Notes under the pieces: generated by a model
Databases searched by the model: none
What the model was told of the DNA's origin: nothing
What the model saw: the letters and a program-made list of their open reading frames with translations, nothing else
Program-made: the position numbers and the translations under genes
Shown: in pieces, positions 1 through 6,707 of the stretch
How the letters are laid out: each line of letters opens with the position of its first letter
Numbering within the stretch: position 1 is the stretch's first letter
DNA from: Nocardia neocaledoniensis
Lineage (GTDB): Bacteria; Actinomycetota; Actinomycetes; Mycobacteriales; Mycobacteriaceae
Direction of reading: 5' to 3'
NCBI RefSeq assembly: GCF_029868625.1
Contig: NZ_JARWOJ010000353.1
Location: 1 to 32,466 of the forward strand
DNA: 32,466 nt

Positions 1-270
1 GAGGACGTGCCGGTCGAGGCAGTTGTAGGCGACATTGAGCTCGCCGTCGGCGAACCAGCGCGCCACCGGGGCGTCGGACCAGTCCAGGACCTGGGTGAAC
101 GGCGTGTGCCAGTGCAGCCGGTTCGCCTGCTCGGCCCAGAAACCGTCACGATCGGTCTGCGCGCGCTCGGCGAGCGAGGCGTCGGCATTGGCCTGCGCGA
201 CGAACGCCGCGGCGGGCGCGTAGCTGCTCGCATGGTCGGGGCGGGTGGGGTCGGTGACGGCACCGGTCAC
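1..270 (-). CDS. acs: Acetyl-CoA synthetase, N-terminal 90 residues (cut by window edge)
   Basis: AMP-forming acetyl-CoA synthetase converts acetate, ATP and CoA to acetyl-CoA in the cytoplasm. Only the N-terminal cap is present. It includes the segment FWAEQANRLHW, the stretch TPFTQVLDWSDAPVARWF and the motif LNVAYNCLDRHV, which are characteristic of the Acs N-terminus just before the AMP-binding domain; the catalytic motifs lie outside the window. The start is GTG at 270, with AAGGAGA six bases upstream. The gene follows actP on the same strand after 73 bases that contain a strong hairpin, so it probably shares the actP transcript and activates the acetate that ActP imports. Propionyl-CoA synthetase is the main alternative; the N-terminal motif and the actP linkage favour acetate. 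Confidence 0.88.
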   Translation of the reverse strand, partial: MTGAVTDPTRPDHASSYAPAAAFVAQANADASLAERAQTDRDGFWAEQANRLHWHTPFTQVLDWSDAPVARWFADGELNVAYNCLDRHVL

Positions 271-301
271 GAGAAATCTCCTTCGAACTACAGGGGTAGA
301 A

Positions 302-332
302 CCCGGGCCGGTGGTGGGGCCACCGGCCCGGG
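302..332 (-). terminator. 13-bp perfect hairpin between actP and acs
   Basis: CCCGGGCCGGTGG (302-314) pairs perfectly with CCACCGGCCCGGG (320-332) around a five-base loop. It lies 11 bases after the actP stop and 31 bases before the acs start. No T-run follows on the minus strand, so it may be a partial terminator, or a processing or stability element that sets the actP:acs ratio. Confidence 0.6.
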
Positions 333-343
333 CAGGGCTGGTA

Positions 344-1978
344 TCAGTGCGAGATCGCCTTCTCCGCACCGACACCGGTGAGCGAGCGGACCTCCATCTC
401 CGCGGCCTTGGCCGTGTCGACCTGTTCGCCGCGGCCACCGAGGTACGTGCCGACGATGCCGAGCACGAACGCCAGCGGAATCGAGACGATGCCCGGGTTC
501 GACAGCGGGAACCAGTGGAAATCGGTCCCGGTGATCATCGAGGTCTTGGTGCCCGACACCGCCGGGGAGAACACGATGAGCACGATGGTCGAGATCAGGC
601 CGCCGTACATCGACCACAGCGCGCCGGTGGTGTTGAAGCGCTTCCAGAACAGCGAGTACAGGATCGTCGGCAGGTTCGCCGCCGCCGCCACCGCGAAGGC
701 CAGCGCCACCAGGAACGCGATGTTCTGGCCGTTGGCGAGGATGCCGAGCCCGATCGCGAGTACACCGATCACCACGGCGGTGATCCGCGAGACCCGCACC
801 TGCTTGACCTCGTCGACGTTGCCCTTCTTGATGACGCTGGCGTAGATGTCGTGGGCGAAGGAGGCCGAGGCGGTGATCGTCAGGCCGGCCACCACCGCGA
901 GGATCGTCGCGAACGCCACCGCCGAGATGACCCCGAGCAGGATCACGCCACCGAGTTCGAACGCCAGCAGCGGCGCCGCCGAGTTCTGGCCACCGGCCGC
1001 GGCGAGGATCTTGTCCGGGCCGACGATGGCCGCCGCGCCGTACCCGAGCACCAGGGTGAACAGGTAGAACGCACCGATCAGGCTGATCGCCCAGACCACC
1101 GAGCGCCGTGCCTCTTTCGCGGTGGGCACCGTGTAGAAGCGCATCAGCACGTGCGGCAGACCCGCGGTGCCGAGCACCAGCGCCAGACCAAGCGAGAGGA
1201 AGTTCAGCTTCGAGGTGTCGCTGCCGCCGTACTGGGCACCGGGCGCGAGCACGTCCCGCGCGGCGACGGCCTTGTTGGTCGAGTCGCTCACCGACTGCTG
1301 TGCGGCGCCGAGGATGTCGGAGAAGTTGAAGCCGAACTTGGCCAGTACCAGCACCGTCATCAGCGCGGCGCCCGCGATCAGCAGCACCGCCTTGATGATC
1401 TGGACCCAGGTGGTGCCCTTCATCCCGCCGACCAGCACGTACACGATCATCAGCACGCCGACGATCGCGATCACGACCGATTGCCCGGCGCGCGAGGAGA
1501 TGTCGAGCAGCAGGGCGACCAGGCCACCGGCGCCCGCCATCTGCGCGAGCAGATAGAACAGCGACACGGTGAGCGTGGTCAGCGCGGCCGCGGTGCGGAC
1601 CGGGCCCTCCTTCAGCCGGAAGCTGAGCACGTCGGCCATGGTGAATTTGCCGGTGTTGCGCAGCATCTCGGCCACCAGCAGCAGTGCCACCAGCCAGGCG
1701 ACCAGGAAGCCGATCGAGTACAGGAAGCCGTCGTAGCCGTAGACGGCGATCGCGCCCGCGATGCCGAGGAAGCTGGCCGCCGAGAGGTAGTCACCGGCGA
1801 TGGCGATGCCGTTCTGCGGGCCGGAGAAGCCGCGTCCGCCGGTGAAATAGTCGGCGGCACTGGCGTTGTTGCGGCTGGCCCGGATCACCACGACCATGGT
1901 GACCGCGACGAACAGCGCGAAGATGGCGATATTGGCGATGGGATTACCCACCGTCGTATCCGCGGCGAGGATGTTCAC
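344..1978 (-). CDS. actP: Cation/acetate symporter ActP (SSS family)
   Basis: This 544-residue inner-membrane protein of the sodium/solute symporter family imports acetate and probably other short monocarboxylates with a cation. The family signature GDYLSAASFLG lies near residues 62-72. Other landmarks are LVGGMKGTTWVQIIKA and GTAGLPHVLMRFYTV, with about 13 predicted helices overall. The length matches E. coli ActP and Corynebacterium MctC. I chose the GTG at 1978 because AAAGGA lies six bases upstream; an in-frame ATG at 1996 would put that ribosome binding site inside the gene. DUF485 lies 70 bases upstream and acs downstream, the usual yjcH-actP-acs grouping in a different order. The exact substrate range (acetate, pyruvate, propionate) cannot be read from sequence. 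Confidence 0.92.
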   Translation of the reverse strand: MNILAADTTVGNPIANIAIFALFVAVTMVVVIRASRNNASAADYFTGGRGFSGPQNGIAIAGDYLSAASFLGIAGAIAVYGYDGFLYSIGFLVAWLVALLLVAEMLRNTGKFTMADVLSFRLKEGPVRTAAALTTLTVSLFYLLAQMAGAGGLVALLLDISSRAGQSVVIAIVGVLMIVYVLVGGMKGTTWVQIIKAVLLIAGAALMTVLVLAKFGFNFSDILGAAQQSVSDSTNKAVAARDVLAPGAQYGGSDTSKLNFLSLGLALVLGTAGLPHVLMRFYTVPTAKEARRSVVWAISLIGAFYLFTLVLGYGAAAIVGPDKILAAAGGQNSAAPLLAFELGGVILLGVISAVAFATILAVVAGLTITASASFAHDIYASVIKKGNVDEVKQVRVSRITAVVIGVLAIGLGILANGQNIAFLVALAFAVAAAANLPTILYSLFWKRFNTTGALWSMYGGLISTIVLIVFSPAVSGTKTSMITGTDFHWFPLSNPGIVSIPLAFVLGIVGTYLGGRGEQVDTAKAAEMEVRSLTGVGAEKAISH

Positions 1979-2048
1979 GCTGTGTCCTTTCGGCATGTCC
2001 GGGCGCTCTGCGTGGTTACGCGAGCTGCCGCCTCCGAGCGCTGACCGG

Positions 2049-2405
2049 TCATGCGGTGCCCTCCTCGAGAGATTCGCGAATGGCCGCGGCGCGCGGGTCC
2101 AGCTCACGATTGGCGAAACGGACGTAGAGCCCGGTGATGAGGAACGTGGAGACGAACTGCCCGAGTCCGAGCAGCAGGCCCACATTGATGTTGCCGAAGA
2201 CCTCGGTGGCCATGAAGTCGTGCGCGTACGCGCCGAGCACCACATAGCTCAGGTACCACAGCAGGAACAGCGCGGTCATCGGGAAGACAAAGCGGCGCAA
2301 GCGAGTACGCAGATCCTGGAACTGCGGGCTCGCCTGCACGGCGAGCCATTCCTCGGCACTCGGCGTGCGCCGGTCGGGCGCTTCTTCGGTGTCGGTTTCG
2401 GTCAT
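2049..2405 (-). CDS. DUF485 membrane protein, partner of ActP (YjcH-like)
   Basis: A 118-residue inner-membrane protein with a charged N-terminus, two predicted helices (about 40-60 and 75-95) and a short cytoplasmic tail. The sequence around SPQFQDLRTRLRRFVFPMT is typical of DUF485, the family of E. coli YjcH and Corynebacterium cg0952, which are encoded immediately before acetate/monocarboxylate symporters. Its molecular role is not established; a stabilising or accessory role for the symporter is inferred from this constant linkage. The start is ATG at 2405, with AGGA about nine bases upstream. It is the first gene of the DUF485-actP-acs unit, and a candidate promoter and a LytTR-like site precede it. 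Confidence 0.88.
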   Translation of the reverse strand: MTETDTEEAPDRRTPSAEEWLAVQASPQFQDLRTRLRRFVFPMTALFLLWYLSYVVLGAYAHDFMATEVFGNINVGLLLGLGQFVSTFLITGLYVRFANRELDPRAAAIRESLEEGTA

Positions 2406-2413
2406 GCGGGGTG

Positions 2414-2443
2414 TTCCTAGCGTGAGGAGTGTGATGCGTGCAA
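2414..2443 (-). promoter_or_regulatory. Candidate promoter of the DUF485-actP-acs unit
   Basis: On the minus strand TTGCAC (2443-2438) is followed after 18 bases by TAGGAA (2419-2414). The hexamers resemble a housekeeping -35/-10 pair and lie just before the DUF485 start. The match is by eye only. Confidence 0.4.
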
Positions 2444-2516
2444 CGACCGTAAGACGCGGCGTGGGGCCGCAGAATGGTGTGGCCTGGGTCACTCGGCGAA
2501 GGTGGCCGCTCGTGCG

Positions 2517-2546
2517 GTGAACGGTCGCTGTGGCGCGACGAACGGT
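2517..2546 (-). promoter_or_regulatory. Candidate LytTR response-regulator binding site
   Basis: On the minus strand ACCGTTCGT (2546-2538) and ACCGTTCAC (2525-2517) form a direct repeat with exactly 12 bases between the units. The published consensus for AlgR/AgrA/LytR-type regulators is two copies of [TA][AC][CA]GTTN[AG][TG] separated by 12-13 bases. The first copy matches at all nine positions and the second at eight. The site lies about 75 bases upstream of the candidate -35 of the DUF485-actP-acs unit. A LytTR regulator is encoded about 2.1 kb away on the same strand (4678-5475). Confidence 0.65.
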
Positions 2547-2556
2547 CGGCCGAAGA

Positions 2557-4311
2557 TCACCGGTTCGCGGCGGTCTCCGGCTCGCGATCGGCGCTCATCC
2601 CGAGCCGCTCGGGCGCGTGCATGCGCAGGAAGATCCCGGCGATCGCGCGCTTGTCCTGCTTCCTGGTCAGCAGGCTCACCACGATCGTCACCGCGAACGC
2701 CAGCGGCACACTGACGGCGCCCGGGTAGTCGACGATCGCCGAGGCCCAGCCGCCCGCCACCTCGGGGGAGACGCCGCCGAGCACCGCCATCACGGTCGCC
2801 CCGCCCGCGGTGAGGCCGCCGGTGAGCAGCCCGCTCGCCGCGCCCGCCGCGGTGAGACCGCGCCACCAGATACCGAGTACCAGCAGCGGGCACAGGGTCG
2901 AGGCCGCCACCGAGAACGCCAGCGCGACCGTGCGGGACAGATCCAGGGAGGCGACGGTGAGCGCCAGCGTCAGCGGGACGAGCCCGGCGACGAGCGCGGC
3001 GAGCCGGAAGTCGCGGATGCGGCCCCGCAGCACGTCGGTACTGAGCACCCCGGCGAGGCTGACGAGCAACCCGGACGAGGTCGACAGGAACGCCGCGATC
3101 GCGCCCGCGGCGGCCAGGGCGGCGAGCAGTTGCCCGCCGAGCCCGCCCAGCACCGAACCCGGCAGCAGGACCACGGCCGCGTCGGAGGCGCCGGTGATCA
3201 GCAATTGCGGCACGTACAGCCGGGCGAAGACGCCGAGCAGGATCGGGAACAGGTAGAACAGGCCGACCAGGCCGATCACCGTCAGCGCGGTCCGCCGCGC
3301 CGACGGGCCGTCCCGGTTGGTGTAGAAGCGCACCAGCACGTGTGGCAGACCCATGGTGCCGAGGAAGGTGGCCACGATCAGCGAGAACACCTGATATTGC
3401 GGATGTTCGCCGCCGAATCCGCCGCCGGGGGCGACCCAGCTGGCGCCGTCGGCGGGCGCGCCCGCCACCACCGGCACCGCGGCGCCCGCGTCGAGGACGA
3501 GTTCGGTGCCCGCGGCCAGGGTGTGATCGCCGGGGGTCAGCAGGACCGGCCCGTCCTCGGCGCGTCCGTCGAGGGTGCCGTGCACGGCCACCTGCTGGGA
3601 GACGTCGAGGTGCACCACCACTTCGGTCGAGATGTCCACGCTGGTGCGCTCGTCGACCGTCGACGGCGCCGGGGTACCGACCGGCCGTTCGTCGGCGAGG
3701 AAGTGCATCCCGAGTACCAGCGCGGGCACCGCCACCGCCGTCAGCTTCAGCCAGTACTGGAAGGCCTGCACCATGGTCACCGACCGCATGCCGCCGCCGA
3801 TCACGTTCACGAGCACGATGGCCCCCACCGCGACCGCCCCCACCCAGGACGGCGCGCCGAGCAGGATGTGCAGGGTGAGGCCGGCGCCCTGGAACTGCGG
3901 AATCAGGTAGACCGCGCAGACCACCACGACGAGCCCGGCGGCCATGCGCCGCAACCGGATCGAGCCGAGCCGGAACTCGGCGAAATCGGGGACGGTGTAG
4001 GCGCCGGAGCGGCGCAGGGGAGCGGCGACGAACATCAGCAGGCCGAGATAGCCCGCGGTGAACCCGACGGGATACCAGAGCGCGTCGGCGCCGTACTTGG
4101 CGATGAGCCCGGCGACACCGAGAAAGGACGCGGCGGAGAGGTATTCGCCGGAGATCGCGGCGGCGTTCCAGCGGGAGCCGACCGTGCGGGAGGCGACGAG
4201 GAAGTCCGATGTCGTGCGCGACAGGCGAACTCCGTAGATCCCGATGCCGACCGTGGCCAGGGCCGCCAGCAGCAGCGCGGTCACGACGAGCGCTGGGTTG
4301 TCGGCGCTCAT
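2557..4311 (-). CDS. Sodium/solute symporter (acetate-symporter-like) with large extracytoplasmic insert
   Basis: A 584-residue membrane transporter of the SSS family, paralogous to the neighbouring ActP. Shared landmarks are SGEYLSAASFLGVAG (about 54-68), the GGGMRSVTMVQAFQYWLK segment (172-189) and GTMGLPHVLVRFYTN (318-332). It differs from ActP in the loop between the last two of these: about 100 residues (205-305) against about 45 in ActP, rich in Val, Thr, Asp and Gly and probably beta-stranded. The start is ATG at 4311, four bases after the stop of the two-helix protein, so translation is probably coupled. The operon also carries the LytTR regulator. A carboxylate such as acetate or pyruvate is the likely substrate, but this is inferred from family and context. 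Confidence 0.85.
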   Translation of the reverse strand: MSADNPALVVTALLLAALATVGIGIYGVRLSRTTSDFLVASRTVGSRWNAAAISGEYLSAASFLGVAGLIAKYGADALWYPVGFTAGYLGLLMFVAAPLRRSGAYTVPDFAEFRLGSIRLRRMAAGLVVVVCAVYLIPQFQGAGLTLHILLGAPSWVGAVAVGAIVLVNVIGGGMRSVTMVQAFQYWLKLTAVAVPALVLGMHFLADERPVGTPAPSTVDERTSVDISTEVVVHLDVSQQVAVHGTLDGRAEDGPVLLTPGDHTLAAGTELVLDAGAAVPVVAGAPADGASWVAPGGGFGGEHPQYQVFSLIVATFLGTMGLPHVLVRFYTNRDGPSARRTALTVIGLVGLFYLFPILLGVFARLYVPQLLITGASDAAVVLLPGSVLGGLGGQLLAALAAAGAIAAFLSTSSGLLVSLAGVLSTDVLRGRIRDFRLAALVAGLVPLTLALTVASLDLSRTVALAFSVAASTLCPLLVLGIWWRGLTAAGAASGLLTGGLTAGGATVMAVLGGVSPEVAGGWASAIVDYPGAVSVPLAFAVTIVVSLLTRKQDKRAIAGIFLRMHAPERLGMSADREPETAANR

Positions 4312-4315
4312 CGCA

Positions 4316-4681
4316 TCAGTCCCCGGCCAGTTCGAGGAAGTCGTCTTCGTTGCGCTGGGCCAAGCGCACATACAGCCGCCCCACCGCGTACAGCGTGGGG
4401 AACGCGAGGACACCGAGAATCAGCCACGGCACCCGGACGCCGAGGACGGTCGTCTCGGCGATGGCGTCGATGCCGAACAGCACCGGCAGCGCGCCGAACC
4501 CGGCGATCACGATCAGGCCGAGACGCAGAGCCAGGCCCAGCTGGGCACGGATCAGGCCACCGATGAGGGCGGCGCCCAAGTCGGTCTGCTCGACCACCTC
4601 GGTACGGGTGCGAACCTGCCGCGCGCCCCGCCGCTGCGCCAGCACCACGCGCTCGCGGGCCGGGCGCTGCGGTCCGGTCAC
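4316..4681 (-). CDS. Two-helix membrane protein, partner of the symporter
   Basis: A 121-residue protein with a basic cytoplasmic N-terminus (about 1-48), two hydrophobic helices (about 50-72 and 82-103) and an acidic tail ending in NEDDFLELAGD. It has the size and topology of DUF485 and occupies the same position before a symporter, but I do not see clear DUF485 sequence motifs. The GTG start at 4681 overlaps the regulator stop in a GTGA junction, and its own stop lies four bases before the symporter ATG, so the three genes are translationally linked. An accessory role for the symporter is inferred. Confidence 0.8.
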   Translation of the reverse strand: MTGPQRPARERVVLAQRRGARQVRTRTEVVEQTDLGAALIGGLIRAQLGLALRLGLIVIAGFGALPVLFGIDAIAETTVLGVRVPWLILGVLAFPTLYAVGRLYVRLAQRNEDDFLELAGD

Positions 4682-5475
4682 CGCTGGGTCCAGTTCTGCC
4701 GCGGACCGTGCACCAGCCGCTGCTTGAGTTCACGGACCTGCCGTCGGCTCACCGGCAGTTCCACCGCGCCGGCCGCGCCTTCCGCCCGCAGGCAGACAAC
4801 TGTTCCGGTTCCCGCGCTGCGCAGCCCGGTGACCAGGCGTAACGCCACCAGATACGAGCGGTGCACGCGCAGGAACCCGGCGTCCTCCCAGCGTGATTCG
4901 AGCGCAGAGAGCGGAATCCGCACCAGATGCGAGCCGGTGCCGGTGTGCAACCGCGCGTAATCGCCGTCGGCCTCGACCCAGGCGACATCGGCCCGATTCA
5001 CCAGGGTGGTGACCCCGCCGAGCTCGACCGGGATCACCTCGCTGGGATGCGCCGGTTCCGGCGGGGTCGCCGCGGGTGCCGACACCCTGGACGTGAGAAT
5101 GCGCCGCACCGCCTCCGCCAACCGCGCCGCGCGCAACGGCTTGAGCAGATAGTCGACGGCCCCGAGATCGAACGCCGCCACCGCGTGATCGTCGTGCGCC
5201 GTCACGAACACGACCGCGGGCGGTTCGGCGAACTCCGAGAGGATGCCCGCCAGCTCCATCCCGGTGAGTCCCGGCATATCGATATCGAGGAACACCGCGT
5301 CGATCGGATGGGCCCGCAACAAGCGCAGCGCACTGGTCGAATCGCCCGCCCGATGAATCTCGCCGACACCCGCCTGCGCGCTCAGCAGGTACACGAGCTC
5401 GTCCAGCGCGGGCTTCTCGTCGTCGACAGCGAGCACCCGCAGTGCGGTCGGGTGTTCTTCGGTGGTCCAGGTCAC
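4678..5475 (-). CDS. LytTR-family response regulator
   Basis: A 265-residue two-component regulator. The receiver domain (about 12-130) has the acidic pair D18-D19, the phosphoacceptor D64 in VFLDIDMPG, the conserved Thr in VFVTAHDDHA and K112 in LLKPL. An Ala/Pro-rich linker follows, then a LytTR DNA-binding domain (about 155-255) with VAWVEADGDYARLHT and FLRVHRSYLV. LytTR domains bind pairs of 9-base direct repeats, and such a pair is present at 2517-2546. The partner kinase is probably the LytS-type protein at 6708-7889, separated from this gene by the protease gene. The start is GTG at 5475; a -10-like TACCAT lies at 5489-5484. Its GTGA overlap with the next gene ties it to the symporter operon. 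Confidence 0.92.
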   Translation of the reverse strand: MTWTTEEHPTALRVLAVDDEKPALDELVYLLSAQAGVGEIHRAGDSTSALRLLRAHPIDAVFLDIDMPGLTGMELAGILSEFAEPPAVVFVTAHDDHAVAAFDLGAVDYLLKPLRAARLAEAVRRILTSRVSAPAATPPEPAHPSEVIPVELGGVTTLVNRADVAWVEADGDYARLHTGTGSHLVRIPLSALESRWEDAGFLRVHRSYLVALRLVTGLRSAGTGTVVCLRAEGAAGAVELPVSRRQVRELKQRLVHGPRQNWTQR

Positions 5476-5576
5476 AGCCCATCCATGGTAGCGGTACGTG
5501 GCTGCGCGGCGTACCCGGATGGCGGCCGGGGCGGCGCGGGTTCGCCCACCGACCTGGCCGCATCACCTGCCTCGGA

Positions 5577-6485
5577 TCAGGAACCGGAACCGGTGGAGGG
5601 CAAGCCGCCGCCGCGGGTCAGGCCCGGGTATTCGGCGAAGACCCAGTTGTCGGCTTCGGTGATGAGGGCGGGGGCGACATCCGCGATCACCGAGCCGCCG
5701 TTGCTGTTGAGAACGGTGATGATCTGCGGCCCCGCGGCCGTGGCGGTCACGTACGGGCCGCCGCTGGATCCGCCACCGACATGGCACTCGGACTGGCCGG
5801 TCACCCGGTGGACAGCGGCGCGGCCCTGGCCGGGGAAATAGGTGTAATCGCCCACGCACGCCGACATCAGCACGGCGTTGTACGGTGCGGGGCCGGGGTA
5901 GCCGAGCAGTGTCGACTGGACCGACTGGCTGCTCGACAGCGCGGGGTGCACTTTCAGGCCGCCACCGGTGGCCGCCGCGACGACTCGGTTGCCCTCGGCG
6001 GGGCGGATCGCGAGCACGGCGACATCGGGAACGCTGCCGTCCACGGGGACCTCGGAGGTGAAGGCCTTGTCGACCACCCAGTCACCGTAGGGACGTTGCC
6101 CGTCGTGCCAGGCCGGGGTGAAGGTCGCCTTACCCGCCGCGATCAACGCCGCGTCGTTGTCGATGCAGTGACGCGCGGTGATCGCCAAGGCGCCGCTCGG
6201 ACTGTCGAGCACCGTCGCGGTGCACAGCCCGCCGGTGGTGAGCCTGCCGACCTTGCGGGTCACGTCGTTGCCGGTGTAGGGCGCGGACACGAAATAGCCG
6301 CCCTTGCCATTCGTTTTCAGTGATCCGTCGTCGTTCTTCACCAACCGGCTGAAGAGCAGCGAGCCACTGGGATCCGGCTGCACGGCGCTGTCGGCCGCGG
6401 CATGGGGAATCCCCCCGAGCGTGCAGGCGGCGATCGTGACCGAGGCCGCGGCGATCCATTGACCTGTCCGACGAATCTTGTTCAC
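5577..6485 (-). CDS. Secreted trypsin-like serine protease
   Basis: A 302-residue exported protein of the chymotrypsin/trypsin (S1) fold. The N-terminus VNKIRRTGQW, a hydrophobic core and a HAAADS cleavage region near residue 31 form a signal peptide. The predicted catalytic triad is H106 in ITARHC, D154 in PDVAVL and S241 in GGGSSGGP. Likely disulfides are C88-C107 and C210-C234. The GTG at 6485 is chosen because AGGA lies six bases upstream and it begins the signal peptide. The gene sits between a histidine kinase and its probable response regulator with 222 and 101 bases of spacing, so it may have its own promoter. The Ser context is GSSGGP rather than GDSGGP, so primary specificity is uncertain and proteolytic activity is predicted, not shown. 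Confidence 0.87.
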   Translation of the reverse strand: MNKIRRTGQWIAAASVTIAACTLGGIPHAAADSAVQPDPSGSLLFSRLVKNDDGSLKTNGKGGYFVSAPYTGNDVTRKVGRLTTGGLCTATVLDSPSGALAITARHCIDNDAALIAAGKATFTPAWHDGQRPYGDWVVDKAFTSEVPVDGSVPDVAVLAIRPAEGNRVVAAATGGGLKVHPALSSSQSVQSTLLGYPGPAPYNAVLMSACVGDYTYFPGQGRAAVHRVTGQSECHVGGGSSGGPYVTATAAGPQIITVLNSNGGSVIADVAPALITEADNWVFAEYPGLTRGGGLPSTGSGS

Positions 6486-6607
6486 AGAGAATCCTGTTCG
6501 ATGTTGGCGCGGTCGCCGACGCAGACAGGTCGGCGACGCCGTGTGAGGGGGAGAGCCCGCGGGCGCCGTCGTCACCCCAGCGCCCAGTGGGTGAAAGAGA
6601 TGTTAGA

Positions 6608-6624
6608 TGTGAACGTGCGTCACA
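6608..6624. promoter_or_regulatory. TGTGA-N7-TCACA inverted repeat upstream of the protease gene
   Basis: TGTGA (6608-6612) and TCACA (6620-6624) form a dyad with seven bases between, inside an unusually AT-rich patch (about 6590-6665) 123 bases before the protease start. It resembles a CRP/GlxR box, but those have a six-base spacer, so the fit is imperfect. The rest of the 222-base gap holds no gene that I can support. Confidence 0.3.
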
Positions 6625-6707
6625 GCATCGATTTCTGAAACAATTATGTTTAAGAATGTGTGACGAGCGCGCGATCCTCCGCATCCGACCGTGCGGGAAC
6701 CCGTCGC

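Noticed and set aside
2421..2444. TGTGATGCGTGCAACG as a CRP/GlxR site before DUF485
   Set aside because: Only the left half matches; the right half lacks TCACA. It also overlaps the candidate -35.
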